DNA of 64,000 bases from Syngnathus acus (taxonomy: Eukaryota; Chordata; Actinopteri; Syngnathiformes; Syngnathidae), in assembly GCF_901709675.1 (NCBI RefSeq), contig NC_051094.1, positions 6,477,001 through 6,541,000 on the forward strand, given 5' to 3'. A program made the translations under genes and the position numbers. Positions 24,441 to 36,574 of the stretch are shown one piece after another (the first letter of the stretch is position 1; each line of letters opens with the position of its first letter). The notes under the pieces are model-generated. The model made no database searches. It saw only the letters and a list, made by a program, of their open reading frames with translations, and had not been told where the DNA came from.

Positions 24441-27400
24441 CAAACAAATAAACAGAAATGGCTTGTTGTTAAAGCGAGGTCACCCAGAGAGCGAAGAGTT
24501 AGAGAGCGAATAAAAGAGGTAAATAGGTGAGAGCCAGAGTCCGAGGGAGCTTGAGGTTTTCTCGCCCTGTGAGCCTTCAACTCCTACTCTCATTCCTCAA
24601 TCCCCCGCTTTCCTCATCCTCCTCCCATTCAATCACCCGACTTGAGCCTTTCAACTTTTTGTGTAAATTCTTATTTGAATGTTGCCATTCATTTTTGCCC
24701 GAATAAAAAGTCGAAGACGTTTTTCACAAATAACAGCTTTTGGCTGAGCTCATATTCAAGGCCAAGCCAATATTTTTTATTGTACAATTACAAGAATTTC
24801 TCTTGCACCGTCAAAAGCGAACTGTTAAGAGTCAAAAAGTATTTAATTAAAGTATGTTAGGACTTTTTTTCGACCACATTGTGGTGAGCACCCGTTTCTG
24901 AAGAGGTCAGTCGATGGAAATGAGTGGTTTTTCTTGTAAAACCACACAGAAGCACAAAAGACAGAAATGAATTAAACAAAGTTTTTTTGTTCAATTGACT
25001 GGGTTCATTTGGCCATTCTGGTTTGGGAAGAAGATCACCTTTGGGAGAATAACTTAGATTGCCGTTTGCTTTTGTTGAGATAACAAATTAACAAATTCAC
25101 TCATCCTTATTCTGGAAGGGTTTGCATCATGCTTTGGTGTATTCTTACCCAGAAATAATCGGGGACTGGTTAAAACTGATTTACTATTGATAAAAAAAAA
25201 AAAAAAAGAATCAATCGCATTAGCAAGTGGATAAAAAATTCACTTGCACATTTTAACATTTTAGAGCCAAAATCCAACCATTAGCTGCATAAATATTAAA
25301 TGTTAAACCAGCATCAAGTGCAATAATTCCTTTTTTTTTTCACAAAAAAATCAACTCACAAATTATAACGTTTACCCTACATATCATCCCAAATCCACAA
25401 AAAAATGTTACTCCTACTCACATTAAATTATCGAGAGGTATAAGACCTTCCTCCCCCCCATTCGACAGTTATTCATGCTTGTATATAATGCACTTTCATT
25501 TAATTTCATTGCAGATTCAATTAACAGTAGCTGATTAGCATGCAGTGAGCATTATCACCAGAAAATAGTCCATCTTAATATTTTAACGGTTTTGTAGCAA
25601 ACAAGATGTTCATGGGAACACATTGCTCACGCTGCCAGTGGATCACAGCAGAGACATGTCCAATCAGATGGCGAGGCTAACTAATCTCATCTCTGCACTT
25701 AATTTCCTTCTGGGGGAAAAAAAAAACCCACCAAAGCTGCCGCCTCACGCTCAATTCCACAAGGTTCTCACGGAATGAAAGTCTTGTGCAAATTACGTGA
25801 CATTACATTTATCTCAGCCACAGTGTCTCTTATTCATGTTGACAAATCAATTTACCCCCACCCGTACTTATTTAACTCAGCATTGTTTCAAATAAGTGCG
25901 GCCGAGCTGCATGCAGGCTTTCCATTTTGTCCTTTTTCTTCATAGCCCTGAGGTGGACGCATAAATAAGCAGCTTGTGATGCCAACAGTTTCCCTTCGGT
26001 GAAATTCATATTTCCTGCAAGCTCTTATGCGACATCATACGAGATTAAACATGCAGGGAGCGAGGCCAGCAAAAACAGCCTCACTTTGGATCACTTCTTT
26101 AAAATGGTGATGGCATTAGATTTAGATACAATCCGGATATAATTGAATGTGAATCTTCTTCTAAATGCTCCAACGTATGACAGGGTGGCACAAATTTGTT
26201 TAGCTCGGCGCACTTGAGGAAGCACCGATTTATTTATCCTTCCGCCGTCACTGTCGAAACCAACATACATCGTAAACAATATCAGCCTGCGTGCAAACCA
26301 TAAGTGTTTGTACGGCAAAAAAAAAAAAATGTTATAAACACTTTGCGTATTTGTTGCAGCCTTGCCTGGCAGATCGTTATTTCTCCCAAAAACAATGTTG
26401 ACACTGTTTGGGAAATTTCGAAATAATCTTAAACTAATGTTTATCTTTGCGAGGTTTCCTGTCAGGAAGTGTAAGCTGCATGAATGTAGGATAAATAAAT
26501 GTTCAAAAATGGAACTAACTCGCAAAAACAAGCTCAGCATTTCGTAGGCGAGTTAGACGACAGTTTGCAAGTTCCGCATGGCCCTCGCAATCTCTCTCAC
26601 CGTTTTCCCTCCCACCTTAAGTGGAGTAAAGTTTCCGAGTGGGTCCTGTCAGTCTTGGACAAATACAATCTTGCGATAACCTTGACACGCAGTGCCGACA
26701 AGCCAAGTCAGCTCCTTGCTCGGGCCTACCCCCAAATTTGTTTGGAATTGTCAAATGGCCGGGAATTTTAATGCACCAGCTGAATGTCACAGGACCTCGA
26801 GAGTGTAGAATTCATTTAGGAACTGCTAACAGGATCCAGCTGGCGCTCCTCGCACCGAGCAGTGTGAAGGATCGATTTCCAACCGTCACACTTTATACAA
26901 ACGTGCTTCCGTACTGTATATGTTTGCCTCCCAGGCAGTCGGAATTGTGAAGGACTCATATGAAGACCCCCACCCCCCAGCCCTTTCCCTTCAAAACTGA
27001 CCAAGCACAAGCCACAAGTCTATTTGATTGTCAGAATATGTAGCTAATTTGTCTCGCTCCTTGCCGTAGCTGACCATATACGGTGTTAATGCGGCCTCTG
27101 ATATTTTTCGACTGCCCCCCCACCCCTCACACATACACACACTTGCCCATCAGAGTGATTTCCTTTTGTGTCGCAACATGCACAAATGTAACGTTTGTGT
27201 GAGCGAGCGTGTGAGGAATTTGCGCTCTTTGCTATGAACACAGCTCATAATGGCGCATTGAAATTAGAGGCACCCTTCAGGCTTCTGCACATGGCGTGCT
27301 CCGATGATTACACCTCTGCCTCCAGGGCCCCCCAACCACCGTGCACTGACAAGAATGCCATTGATCCACCCGAACAGAATCAAATAAATTCATTTGGTCG

Positions 27401-29689
27401 ACTCGCAGCTGTAAATTGGTCCCGCTCTTTTGATGTCGTTCAACTAAAAGACTTCACAAAAACAAGGCATGATGTTCTGGAAAACTGATTTTTCTTTATA
27501 TTTTTCTGTTAGGTCTTTTGTGTGGGCGGAATTCATCTGTCTGCACTTCCACATATACACATGAACTTGTGTTTTTGTCTCAACGATACTTTTGGGGTAA
27601 TTATTTCAACATTAGCTCAAAGTACTGTGAGACACCGTAACATGTCATCATGGTAAATTTTATGGTTAATGTAGCATAGAACTCTTTGGCTAGCAGGAAA
27701 TTGACACATGTCCACTCACAATGACACGTTTCCAGGTGAGTTTGGTTGATGTTCTGCAAAGTCACATTGAGTGCAGACCAGTCCTGTAAATTCTGTCACC
27801 GCACTCCCCAAATCGACACCGGTTGTTTTATATGCCTCAAGGCGTGTGTTAAAGAAATCTATCAAAAGTATATCACAGCATTTGAAAAATGGTCTTCTCA
27901 TAAAAAAAGTCTCACTGCAAAATTGGATCTATGTGATCAGAGAAAATTCACTTTAGTCCCGAAAGAGCTCACTGTGCTGCATGTCTTGCAAGGTCACATG
28001 CACATTAAAATGGAAGATTTTAATTTGGAACAGAGCTAGCTTTGGACCATCCAGATGGTTTGTTGAATACACACAAACAAAAATTGTTTTTTTAATCCAC
28101 CTTCAAAATGGTGATTGGACATTTAATCATTTATACCCATACTGATGACAACGTTACAGCATTGTCTTTTTTGCATTCACATGATTTTATTTATTTTTTT
28201 TCATGATGGCAAAAGTTAAATTTTCCACTTTTTAGATTGAATCCAATGTTAACAATCAACTTGCGGGTATCCAACGTAAATTATTAGCATCGAGTTGCAT
28301 TCCGATGGAACAAAGTCCAACGTCGGCAAGTGAATATGAGTTTCTGTTTCCTCTAACAGACTCTTTTGGCTATCCTGGGAACATGTGGAGCTTTCATTGT
28401 CTGCTGATGTATCACTTTAGGGATTTTGATCTCATTCGGCCTCAGAGGAATGTTTTCTTTCGAAATGTTTTTGCAGCTTGCGCTTATATGTACTGTAGTT
28501 ATTTTTTTCTCCCCCATATCTTCTTTCCCTCCGGTGTCCGCTTCTTCTCCACCCCTTCTTTTGCCTGTCAACTTTCGCTCCGCTCTTCCCTCTCATTCTT
28601 TTAACACTCTCCCTCGCTGTTACCCCCCGTTTTCCACTACTTCATTAGAGTGAAAACAAATGGGGAGCCCGGGTTAGGAAACAGACTCGCCGAGTCAGCA
28701 TGAATGTGAACAAGTAAAATAATAGCACTGACTAGTGCCGGGACCATCGGGGGGGACCAGTACTATGAGTTGTCACCTTAATGGGAATGATGAAGAAGGG
28801 AGATAGAAAGTCAAATGAGGGGGCGGAGGGAGTTGGTAGATGACAGAAATCAAGAAAAAGTAAATCAAGTAAAAGGAAACGATAGCGTATAAGCTGACTC
28901 GGCCCCCTTAAGTGTTTTGCGTAAGCACTTTGAAAGTATGTTGCCATTACCTGAATGGAGGCGGAGCAGTGTTTGGGGAACAGGTATGAGCATATCTGCC
29001 CTCCTTTTCTTCCCCAGATGGGCAAAGCAGACAGAGCTTGTTAAAAGAGCAGACATCCCAATCAATATGGTTGTTCCAGTGGAGCATCCAGCTGCCAGGG
29101 ACTCCACACAGATAGGCACGACATAGCAATTTGCAGACATAAACAAGGGCCTAATTGTTCGGGGCCTGGAGGTTTGTAGCGAGAAAAACAAAGATGAAGC
29201 ATTGTGAAGAGTTAGAAGCCATTTCAACTCTCGTTTAGGAAATGAGAGTTAGGCCAAACTTTCTTTGATGAGTGTTGTTATTGTGAACAGCAGGGGTGCC
29301 GAGTATTAGGCTTGTGAAACCGGGGGAAATTGAGCAAAGGTAGTGAATTTGGACGACGGGCTTTTCACTTTCCTATTTTCCGCTCGTTCGACAGATCCTT
29401 TTTTTTTCTTCCAAAAGAGACTTCACAGTTTGAGGCGGTCATTTGCCATTTATGATTTTCCTTGTAATCTTTGAATTTCATCCTGCACGGAGGAACTGTA
29501 TTGAGTGTCAGTTTTAACTGAAGCCTCCTCCTGATCATCCAGTCATCTTGTTTCTAAAGGGCAAGTGCAGAGAGGGTGAAATAAAATAAGACGGGGTTCA
29601 CACAGAGGGAATTGCCCTTCAAATATAAATAACGTCCAGAGCCTTTCCTGACACACCTGTGTAATTCCGTCACCGTATTTCCCCTTAAG

Positions 29690-30060
29690 CTCATGCAATG
29701 ACATTCGAGGTTGTTGGCCTGTTGCTTTCCGCCCACATCATTTATTCATTCAATTAAGCTTTTTCCTTCTCTGGCACCTCATTTTCTTCCTCATCTGTCG
29801 CTGTATACTCATCTCCACAGAGGCCATCGTAATCTCACAGCGTCATGGCCAGAAAGGAGACACGGCTCAGTGCGGTTAGGAGTCTCGCCAATCTCGATTT
29901 GGTTGTGGACGATAACTGAAGTTTGCCTTGTTTCAGACAAGAGGCGGCAGGCAACCTTAGACTCCCAATGTCGCGTCCTACTGCGTTGGTGATGAATTAG
30001 CTTTTTAATGCTAATGGCCATAGCAGTCCCCCTCTGGAAACAGTGTCCGTACATATTTCA
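29690..30060. promoter_or_regulatory. candidate conserved non-coding element (last fbxl17 intron)
   Basis: About 370 bp of repeat-free sequence with ATTCATTCAATTAAGC, GATGAATTAGC and TTTTTAATGCTAATGGCC, which are typical homeodomain-rich motifs. It lies between AT-rich flanks. Confidence 0.25.
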
Positions 30061-33000
30061 TACATCCAGGGGGGCTTCCAGAAACTTTTCAGGCAAGCAA
30101 CTTGTCAGCCTTCGTTTGATTCCTTGCATTATGAATGGCCGTCTAGAGGCAAAAAGATGCGTGTGCAAAAAAAGTTAGAATAGAACCCATGACTACGCAG
30201 CTAGCATTTGGAAAAGGGAACAGTTTAACCCCAAAAACTCAGGCGGAACATAAAGTTGGGAATTGAGCTCCTTTTTTTTTTTTTCATTTGATCATCTCGC
30301 ATTCCTCAGGAAGACTCATCAAAATATTGACACAATAATGATTGCACCCCACCTTGTTTTAACTTTGACTGGTCCAATCTAATCAGAGCTCTCCTCTCTC
30401 TAAAGAGACTGCATGAATTTTTTATCATGGCGTCTCTTTGTAAGGCGAGGGTCGATTTGTCCTTGTTCTTTATTTACTCCAGAGAATGAGCCGTTCCTTC
30501 GAGGTAAAAATTAAACAGTAGCTCTGTTGTGATTGTCTTTAAGAAATTCCATTCGTGTCCAACCTCAGTAAGCCTCCAAGGAATTTTTGCTCCTGGTTCT
30601 CTTTTTTTTGTGTGTGTTCACCCTCAGTTGACGGAATTTAACAGGCTGATTATGACCTTGTTGTAGTGCCAATCACATCATCGCGTATAAGACTCAAAAA
30701 CTGAACTACACCGTCCTGTTTCACCAATTTGAATGTCGCTGTCAACATACATCTTCCACGCTATGTCGTCCTTTGACAGCAATTTAATGTGTCCATTTGT
30801 ATCATAGCATAATCATGAGCCCTAAATTTTGTTATGAAATGTTGAACCCAGTTGAAACAAGTCTCGGTCAAAACAAACCCTAAGTCAACATGTACGTGTA
30901 TAAATAGAAGCCGACAGCAATCAGATGGTCGGTTTTGGTTAATGGAAGCCAAATGGACATACCGCGACCTCTTTTTGTTATACTTGACATCATGCACGCA
31001 CATGTGAAAACATATTTTTCTTTTGCCCTTTGTGTCTTTTAATCTTCTAAATACAGCCAGAAAGTGTTTTAACTTGACAACAAATGCTGGCATTGATGTC
31101 TTTACATGTCTAATTTCTTTGATTGAAGTTGTTGTGTAATTTTATAATTGGATTCCACGTGAAAACAAGCTTAATGAGGAATCGGACCTTGCCTTAGCCG
31201 CATTCCTTTTGTTCCTATTGTCATGTGGTTTGACAAACCCGTGCTCCAGAAGCTCTTTCTTCCACCATGTTTCTGCTTTTTGGTTCAGCAGTCTGATGAT
31301 ATTGTGATTGTGTTGAGAGGTCCCAGATCCCATCCCGGGTGTCCCAAGCAGCACCTGACCTGCTTTTTACCAGCCATTGTTGTGAGGCTTGCTCAGCCTT
31401 CTGAGACAAACTCAAATTGGTTTCATTCAGACTTTTCCAAACAGACTCTCAGCCAATGCAGTGATAGTTAATATATCCAAGAACTCCTTAAACGTCCAGC
31501 AACATTTTTATCTCTCTTTACATTGTTTTCCATTTGTTTCCCTTATCTTAAACAAATAACTATCTTTTCATTTGTTCTGTCACTGATTTGCAAAGTGTTC
31601 AACTGGAGCTTTTCTTCTCAGCAGTTTAAAGAAAGCTCTAAATTTGAGTCGCTGCACAATCTGCTCCCTAAACGGGCTTCCCTAAACATTCACCCCCAAA
31701 TGTATTTTCTGGCTGACTAATACATTCTCTGCACTAAAGTGGGCAGAGGCCAGGGGGCATTCATCTCTCTTTATTTTTGCCCGGGGCTAGCAATAGCTGC
31801 CAGGTGGCTCAGGAAGATGAACCAAAACAAAAGTACGGTGAATGATAAAATAAGAGCAGTTTTACTTTGTGGTTAGGTGCTGGGATTGTGACTGACATTT
31901 TGCTTATCAGATGTCAGGTTGTCAGCAACAGGACTTTGCAGTTTTAATTTAAATCAAATCTAGCACACTTTGCATAATAGACATTGCCGTCTTTACAAAG
32001 TCAGCTGCACCTCTGCTTTGAAAAACACACAAAAGCCAAAATTTTATTTTTAGTCGTATGGTGTGAGCTTGCCATTCATTATCTTCGAAGCTATACAAAG
32101 CACAATAAAAGATCTGCTACAAAGAGCTGCCTAATTGAAAACATAATGAATTCAGTAAAAGCAGAGGCCTTGACACTTCGGTAGCATCCAAACTGTGATC
32201 CCCGCATGTGCTCTCAGCTTGTGGTTGACCCTTTGACCTGCCACACAAACCAGTTTCGACTGTGATTTACACAGAACAAAGTGGCCCAGAGGACAGTATT
32301 TAAAGGAGGCCATCTTCTCGATTGCAGCACTAACGAGATTCTACCCCATTCCAAAAAAAGGCAATTTCGCAACAAGGGGCAATACATATGTCGATATCAA
32401 TAGCAACTGCACAGCTGTTTCCACTGCATAGGCATATTTTTGTTCCCATAGTAAAATAACCGTTTCGAACAGTTCAATTTGTGCTTGAAATGTTTCTATT
32501 TGGATACACATCGTGTGGTTCACCACAACCTTGTGTAATATTATAAAGTATTGGAAAGTAGTCTTTCTGACTACCATTCTATGGATAAATATGAAAAAGA
32601 TTTTTATAAATTGGAAAAACACTTCACAACTCCTCCTATATATGTACGTCTTAATTCCCAATTCTCTTATTTCTGAAACGCTCATTCAGAGGCATGCTAA
32701 TATGATATTCAACTTAGTGTTTGTGTAACCGATTGATTATATTTAGGTCTATATTCTCCCCCCCTGTGAGAATGCAAATTGCTGCTACATTAGTCAGCTT
32801 TACGACACGTTTTTTACTGCAGCAAGCATCCAGGCACCGTCCGGCGTTTTTGCTAAATGCAGATTTTATGTGGTGATGGAGTGCATCTGCATCAGGAGTA
32901 GTCTTAAAAGAACTACGAGATTGCCAGGGAAGAGATTGCTCATGGGTAGAGGTCATATCAGAAAGGAGGCGTCCATCACCTTGAAAGAAGACGGAAGTCG

Positions 33001-33478
33001 GCTTTTCGCATAGCAGACCTTGACAAGTCTTGTTCCATCCCTCTCCCGCCGTCTTGTAAACTCTGACAACATCACATTACCCATCAGCACGCATTACGCA
33101 CGACTCAGATCTACGTACTTCCATCTTTGAAGTTAAAATGGGGGAAAATATCATAAGTATAGGCCTCGCTCCACATAGCCGTGGCTATACTTCCAGATGC
33201 CTGAGTAGGGGGATATGCTGGATCATGTGTCTTGCCTTCAGACTTGGCAGCAGCTTTTGAAGGACTGTACAGTACGGGATCAGGAGGGAAAAAAAATTCT
33301 GTCAGAGAGATACACCAGAGACCCCTATTACTTTGGTTTTCAGCTTAAAGTTGCCAAGCAACAAAATATCACTGAGAGCACTTTTGCCTGTTAACAAAAT
33401 TGAAAAGAATCCGCTGAGTCATCATTTGCTAAGCAAGTCTGTGCAATCCTACGCCAGCTTTTACTATGCATATATTTT

Positions 33479-33516
33479 TATATATATGTGTGTTTGCGCG
33501 CATATATACATATACG
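33479..33516 (+). repeat. alternating purine-pyrimidine stretch
   Basis: TATATATGTGTG followed by TTTGCGCGCATATATACATATACG is almost entirely alternating purine-pyrimidine, with a GCGCGC core. Confidence 0.8.
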
Positions 33517-34564
33517 ATAGTATGGGTGAAATAAAAGTGAAAAGTCTTCAAATTGTATATTTTAAAAAAAAAAAAAACTAAATATGAAATAAAATCCCGA
33601 GCTTTGGTCGGCCAAAATTTCAGACTTGTGTTTTAGCGGAATTGCACTTTCATCAACATTCGATGGTTTCAATCAACATTTAACGTCTCCGTAACCCGTA
33701 ATTAGTGAAACGATTCTGAGTTTTGATTGGGAGACATTTAGTGGGTCTTGAGTCTTGTTGGCAATGAAGATTAATGAATGTTTTGGCCTCCCATCAGTTT
33801 GACATGTCTATTCTTCAAATGTGTTTTAATTGTAATGAAGCCCTGATTAACAAACCGGGGAGGGTTTAGGGGACTACAGTATAATATGTTATGAAGGCAA
33901 TCAGGGCGTTGTCATGTGAGCTGCTAATGAGGCTCAGCCAATTGTCATAATAAACGAAAGCTCTTTGGCTGGTGTTAAAATTCAGCCTTTTGCCTCGCTT
34001 GTGTTTCTTTTTCCATCTCTCCATTACTGCGGCATATTAAAGACCGTTGCTGGATTTGATAAATGGGATCCAAGTGGCTCCACATCAATGACAAGCTCAG
34101 TGAAAATTCAAGACACCCAAAACCAGCGTCTAAAAGTTGGAAAGAAAAGCTTTAATTATTCATCGTTGGAATGTACTTCAGTTGTCTTCTGTTTTTCAGT
34201 TTCTCCCACGCATATGACACATTATAAATGACATTTTGGGTCTTGAAAATCAATAAGGTTATGGTTTTGATAATAGATGCACCATCACTGAAAAGGAGAC
34301 ATTTGACTTTAGCAACCTCGCCGATGTCAAGTTGCTGCAAAAGTTTGACTTTTAATCTTAAAATTGCTCTGGAAAGAGTGTCGAAACTGCTGACAGTAGA
34401 ACATACAGTATGTGGCTCATTTTTTGGCATGTATTCCAAACGTACCAACTAACATACCAACCAAGCTTCAGCCCATGATACGTACAGACTATATTACGTA
34501 CGTACATAAATCTAACTTAAGCTCGAAAAAAAAAAAAAAAAAGACAGCTGCCCATTTTCCATTA

Positions 34565-34585
34565 GCTTATTTATTTATTTATTTG
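34565..34585 (+). repeat. (TTTA)n microsatellite
   Basis: About five TTAT/TTTA units near the 3' end of the last fbxl17 intron, about 30 bp after an A17-type homopolymer. Confidence 0.85.
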
Positions 34586-35285
34586 ATGGTGATTTTCTAT
34601 TATTATTGTTAATGAAACAATGGTGTTTGGGGGGGGCAGTGAGAATGTGTCCACCACGAAGCGGTGGTGCTTTGGTAACAACGGATGACTTTGTGCTCAA
34701 CATGTGTGTGAGTATTTATACATCATTTTCCCTGGACAGTGTCATGCTGGCTGGCGGGCGGGCAGGGCTTGGTTCCGGGTGGGTTAAGGTTAACCTCTCG
34801 AGGTCTCCGGGGTTACCGTGCCTCTGCTCTTTGTCAGTTTCTCGCAGTGTTCCTTCCTCTTGCTGATTTTCTGACTGGCACAGAACTGATGTGCTGATTT
34901 TTAGCCGCTGAGAGCATGAAGGCTTCATTAGAGCCGTACTACAGAACCATTTACCGCACAGTGTGTAACTGGGACACGGATCTTATTATAAACGTCTTTT
35001 GGCTCGCAACTGCTAATCCTACATTCATGTATATACCATCTAGCCAATTCTGACAAGACAGATGAGCCAAGAAATCTCAATGATCAATTAATCAAGTCAT
35101 CTGTTACTTCCACATTTAGGTTGTAATCCGTGAAGGTGTTATTTTGGTGACAAAAAAACGATTAATAAAAAAATAGCGATACCACAAAGACTGTTATGAA
35201 CTGCCATCACGAGCAAACTACAGGATTTGAATGGCATTTCTTATCACTGCCCATTGTTTAACTGGAGTCGTCGCCGTGTTTGCAG

Positions 35286-35423
35286 GTGAACGAGGAGACA
35301 GTGGAGAGGCTGGTGGTCCAGTACCCTCACATTGTATTCAGCACCGTAATGCAGGACTGCAAGAGGACCCTGGAGAGAGCTTATCAGATGGGCTGGAGCC
35401 CAAGTGCTTCCAACGCCTTGTAG
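35286..35423 (+). CDS. fbxl17: FBXL17 terminal coding exon with stop codon
   Basis: The exon begins after GTTTGCAG and reads in phase 0 from the donor at 22083: VNEETVERLV, then a strand-helix segment (QYPHIVFSTV), then DCKRTLERAYQMGW and a short tail SPSASNAL before TAG at 35421-35423. It has 45 codons plus stop. In published human FBXL17-BTB structures the C-terminal helix after the last repeat helps grip the monomeric BTB domain; DCKRTLERAYQMGW is that region and appears intact. The last eight residues differ from the human ending as I recall it (TPNMSAASS), which fits a free tail under weak constraint. The acceptor has a weak pyrimidine tract (CGTCGCCGTGTTTGCAG), unlike the strong one on the preceding exon. 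A (CA)n microsatellite begins about 50 bp after the stop. Confidence 0.93.
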   Translation: MNEETVERLVVQYPHIVFSTVMQDCKRTLERAYQMGWSPSASNAL

Positions 35424-35473
35424 CTGTGGCTGGATTAGACACATAATGTATGCATAATGACGCACACACTCGT

Positions 35474-35508
35474 ACACACACACACACACACACGCACACG
35501 CACACACA
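35474..35508 (+). repeat. (CA)n microsatellite in fbxl17 3' UTR
   Basis: CA repeat interrupted by two CG steps, about 50 bp after the fbxl17 stop codon. A second, more degraded CA-rich array follows at about 35610-35660. Confidence 0.9.
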
Positions 35509-35609
35509 TGTTGAAAAAAAGCAGCATTTTTCTTTCAAACGTTGACACATGCACCATATTTTCAGCTCAGTCCTATTTGGTTTTCATTTACTGTTCAAAT
35601 ATGCATGCG

Positions 35610-35660
35610 GACACACGCACATGCACACACACTCACACACAGACACACACACACACACAA
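35610..35660 (+). repeat. second CA-rich array in fbxl17 3' UTR
   Basis: Imperfect CA array with GC, TC and GA interruptions, ending in a run of about nine CA units before ATGAAC. Confidence 0.85.
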
Positions 35661-36353
35661 TGAACTATTGCATATAATCAATCCACCAACTGAATGAAAC
35701 GTACTATGTACCATCGTCCGCAAGTCAGAAAACGACAAGCAGTTCGTCAAGCTCCACGGGATGTCTTACCGGGCTTAAGGATTTCTGAACTTTGCACGTT
35801 TAAGATTGAGCGCAGCAAACACAAAGATGACTGATAAAAGTGGCAGTTTAGAAAAGAACAATTATCCCGCCAAGTCGAGTCTAGCGACGCGTTCATTTCC
35901 TACGAGGCGACGCCCACTGCAGCGGCGACGGCGGCGAGACAGACTGAGCGAATACGGACAACGACCGTGACGACAACATCCTCCTCCAGCTCACTTGAGG
36001 TTTTTTGACAAACACGTGATGTTTATCTTGACTTTCTTGCTCGTGCAGTTTGATGTGAAAGGATTTGTGGATTTCTTTGTGTTTAGATGGTTGTCGAGGC
36101 TACATGTAAACGTTGTCCTGATGCGGCACACGCCGGCTTGGGTTGCGGCCCAATCCTCCTTCCCTCCTAGGCCATTGAATAGCAGGAAACCACATTGATT
36201 ATTTCTCTAAAAGTGCATGATTAGATCTTAGATCAAGATTGGCGTCTGACTGAGTTGACTGTCTGAAAACCGTCTCAAATTGGACCGAACCTCTCTGCAT
36301 GACATGGGAACGGTGCTTTAGTTTTATTCACACGAATTGAATTAGAAAAGCAG

Positions 36354-36359
36354 AATAAA
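36354..36359 (+). terminator. candidate poly(A) signal of fbxl17
   Basis: This is the first canonical AATAAA I find after the stop codon, about 930 bp downstream. It is followed by GTATTATAACGTC and a moderately GT-containing stretch. The miniature element at 36386 begins 27 bp after it, so the cleavage site would fall at or close to the element's left end. It could also be a chance match in AT-rich DNA; a second AATAAA is at 37215. Confidence 0.4.
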
Positions 36360-36385
36360 AGTATTATAACGTCAAGTTTGAGGAT

Positions 36386-36574
36386 TACAGTGGAACCTCT
36401 AAATTCAAGCGCAGGAACATGACTGTTTGGACTTCAAAAGCAAATGGAAATTGAATCAATCTGTTTCAGGATATGTCACAATTTTGTTTGTATTCCATTG
36501 TGGCATCTTGCATGATGACAATCCGAACATGTTAGTCTACTTCTGAATTGTCGGACTTTGGAGGTTTCACTGTA
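36386..36574. mobile_element. 189-bp miniature inverted-repeat element (TA target)
   Basis: The left end is TACAGTGGAACCTCTAAATT and the right end, read on the opposite strand, is TACAGTGAAACCTCCAAAGT: imperfect terminal inverted repeats of about 20 bp ending in TA. The interior has no open frame of note. ACAGTGGAACCTCT-type ends are seen in short fish DNA transposons. A single further copy of such an end (ACAGTGGAACCTTT) lies near 57241. It sits immediately after the candidate poly(A) signal of fbxl17. Confidence 0.7.

Larger units (their letters stand above)
22084..35285 (+). other. fbxl17: fbxl17 last intron (13,202 bp)
   Basis: The intron runs from GTAACAATG to GTTTGCAG and separates the two C-terminal coding exons. 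It holds a (TAAA)n repeat at 22273, a fragment of a common fish interspersed repeat at 22563-22622, several A or T homopolymers, an alternating purine-pyrimidine stretch at 33479-33516 and a (TTTA)n repeat near 34565. Two stretches, 23960-24440 and 29690-30060, have a composition that suggests conserved non-coding DNA. I see no nested gene: the longest minus-strand frames, at 23970-24443 and 26091-26540, show no recognisable domain. Confidence 0.85.
1..36380 (+). other. fbxl17: fbxl17 transcription unit, 3' part (two coding exons, introns, 3' UTR)
   Basis: The two coding exons at 21941-22083 and 35286-35423 join in phase and give the C-terminal end of FBXL17. The gene therefore runs on the + strand and enters the window in an intron. 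The visible part covers at least 21.9 kb of upstream intron, a 143-bp exon, a 13.2 kb intron, a 138-bp terminal coding exon and a 3' UTR. The promoter, F-box exon and first leucine-rich repeat exons lie upstream of the window. I looked for the preceding repeat exon in 1-21940 and did not find one. The 3' limit is inferred from an AATAAA at 36354 and is uncertain. Long introns in this gene fit its very large size in mammals. Confidence 0.85.
35424..36380 (+). other. fbxl17: fbxl17 3' UTR (extent inferred)
   Basis: Sequence after the TAG has no further splice-compatible coding sequence. It carries two CA-rich microsatellites (35474-35508 and about 35610-35660), then an unusually CpG-rich block (about 35875-35965) with several GCGACG-type motifs, then AT-rich sequence to an AATAAA at 36354. 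The end is inferred from that signal. An alternative AATAAA lies at 37215-37220, so a longer UTR is possible and would then contain the miniature element at 36386-36574. Confidence 0.5.

Noticed and set aside
26091-26540. 149-codon minus-strand frame
   Set aside because: No recognised family; it contains translated homopolymer; lies inside the fbxl17 intron without splice context.
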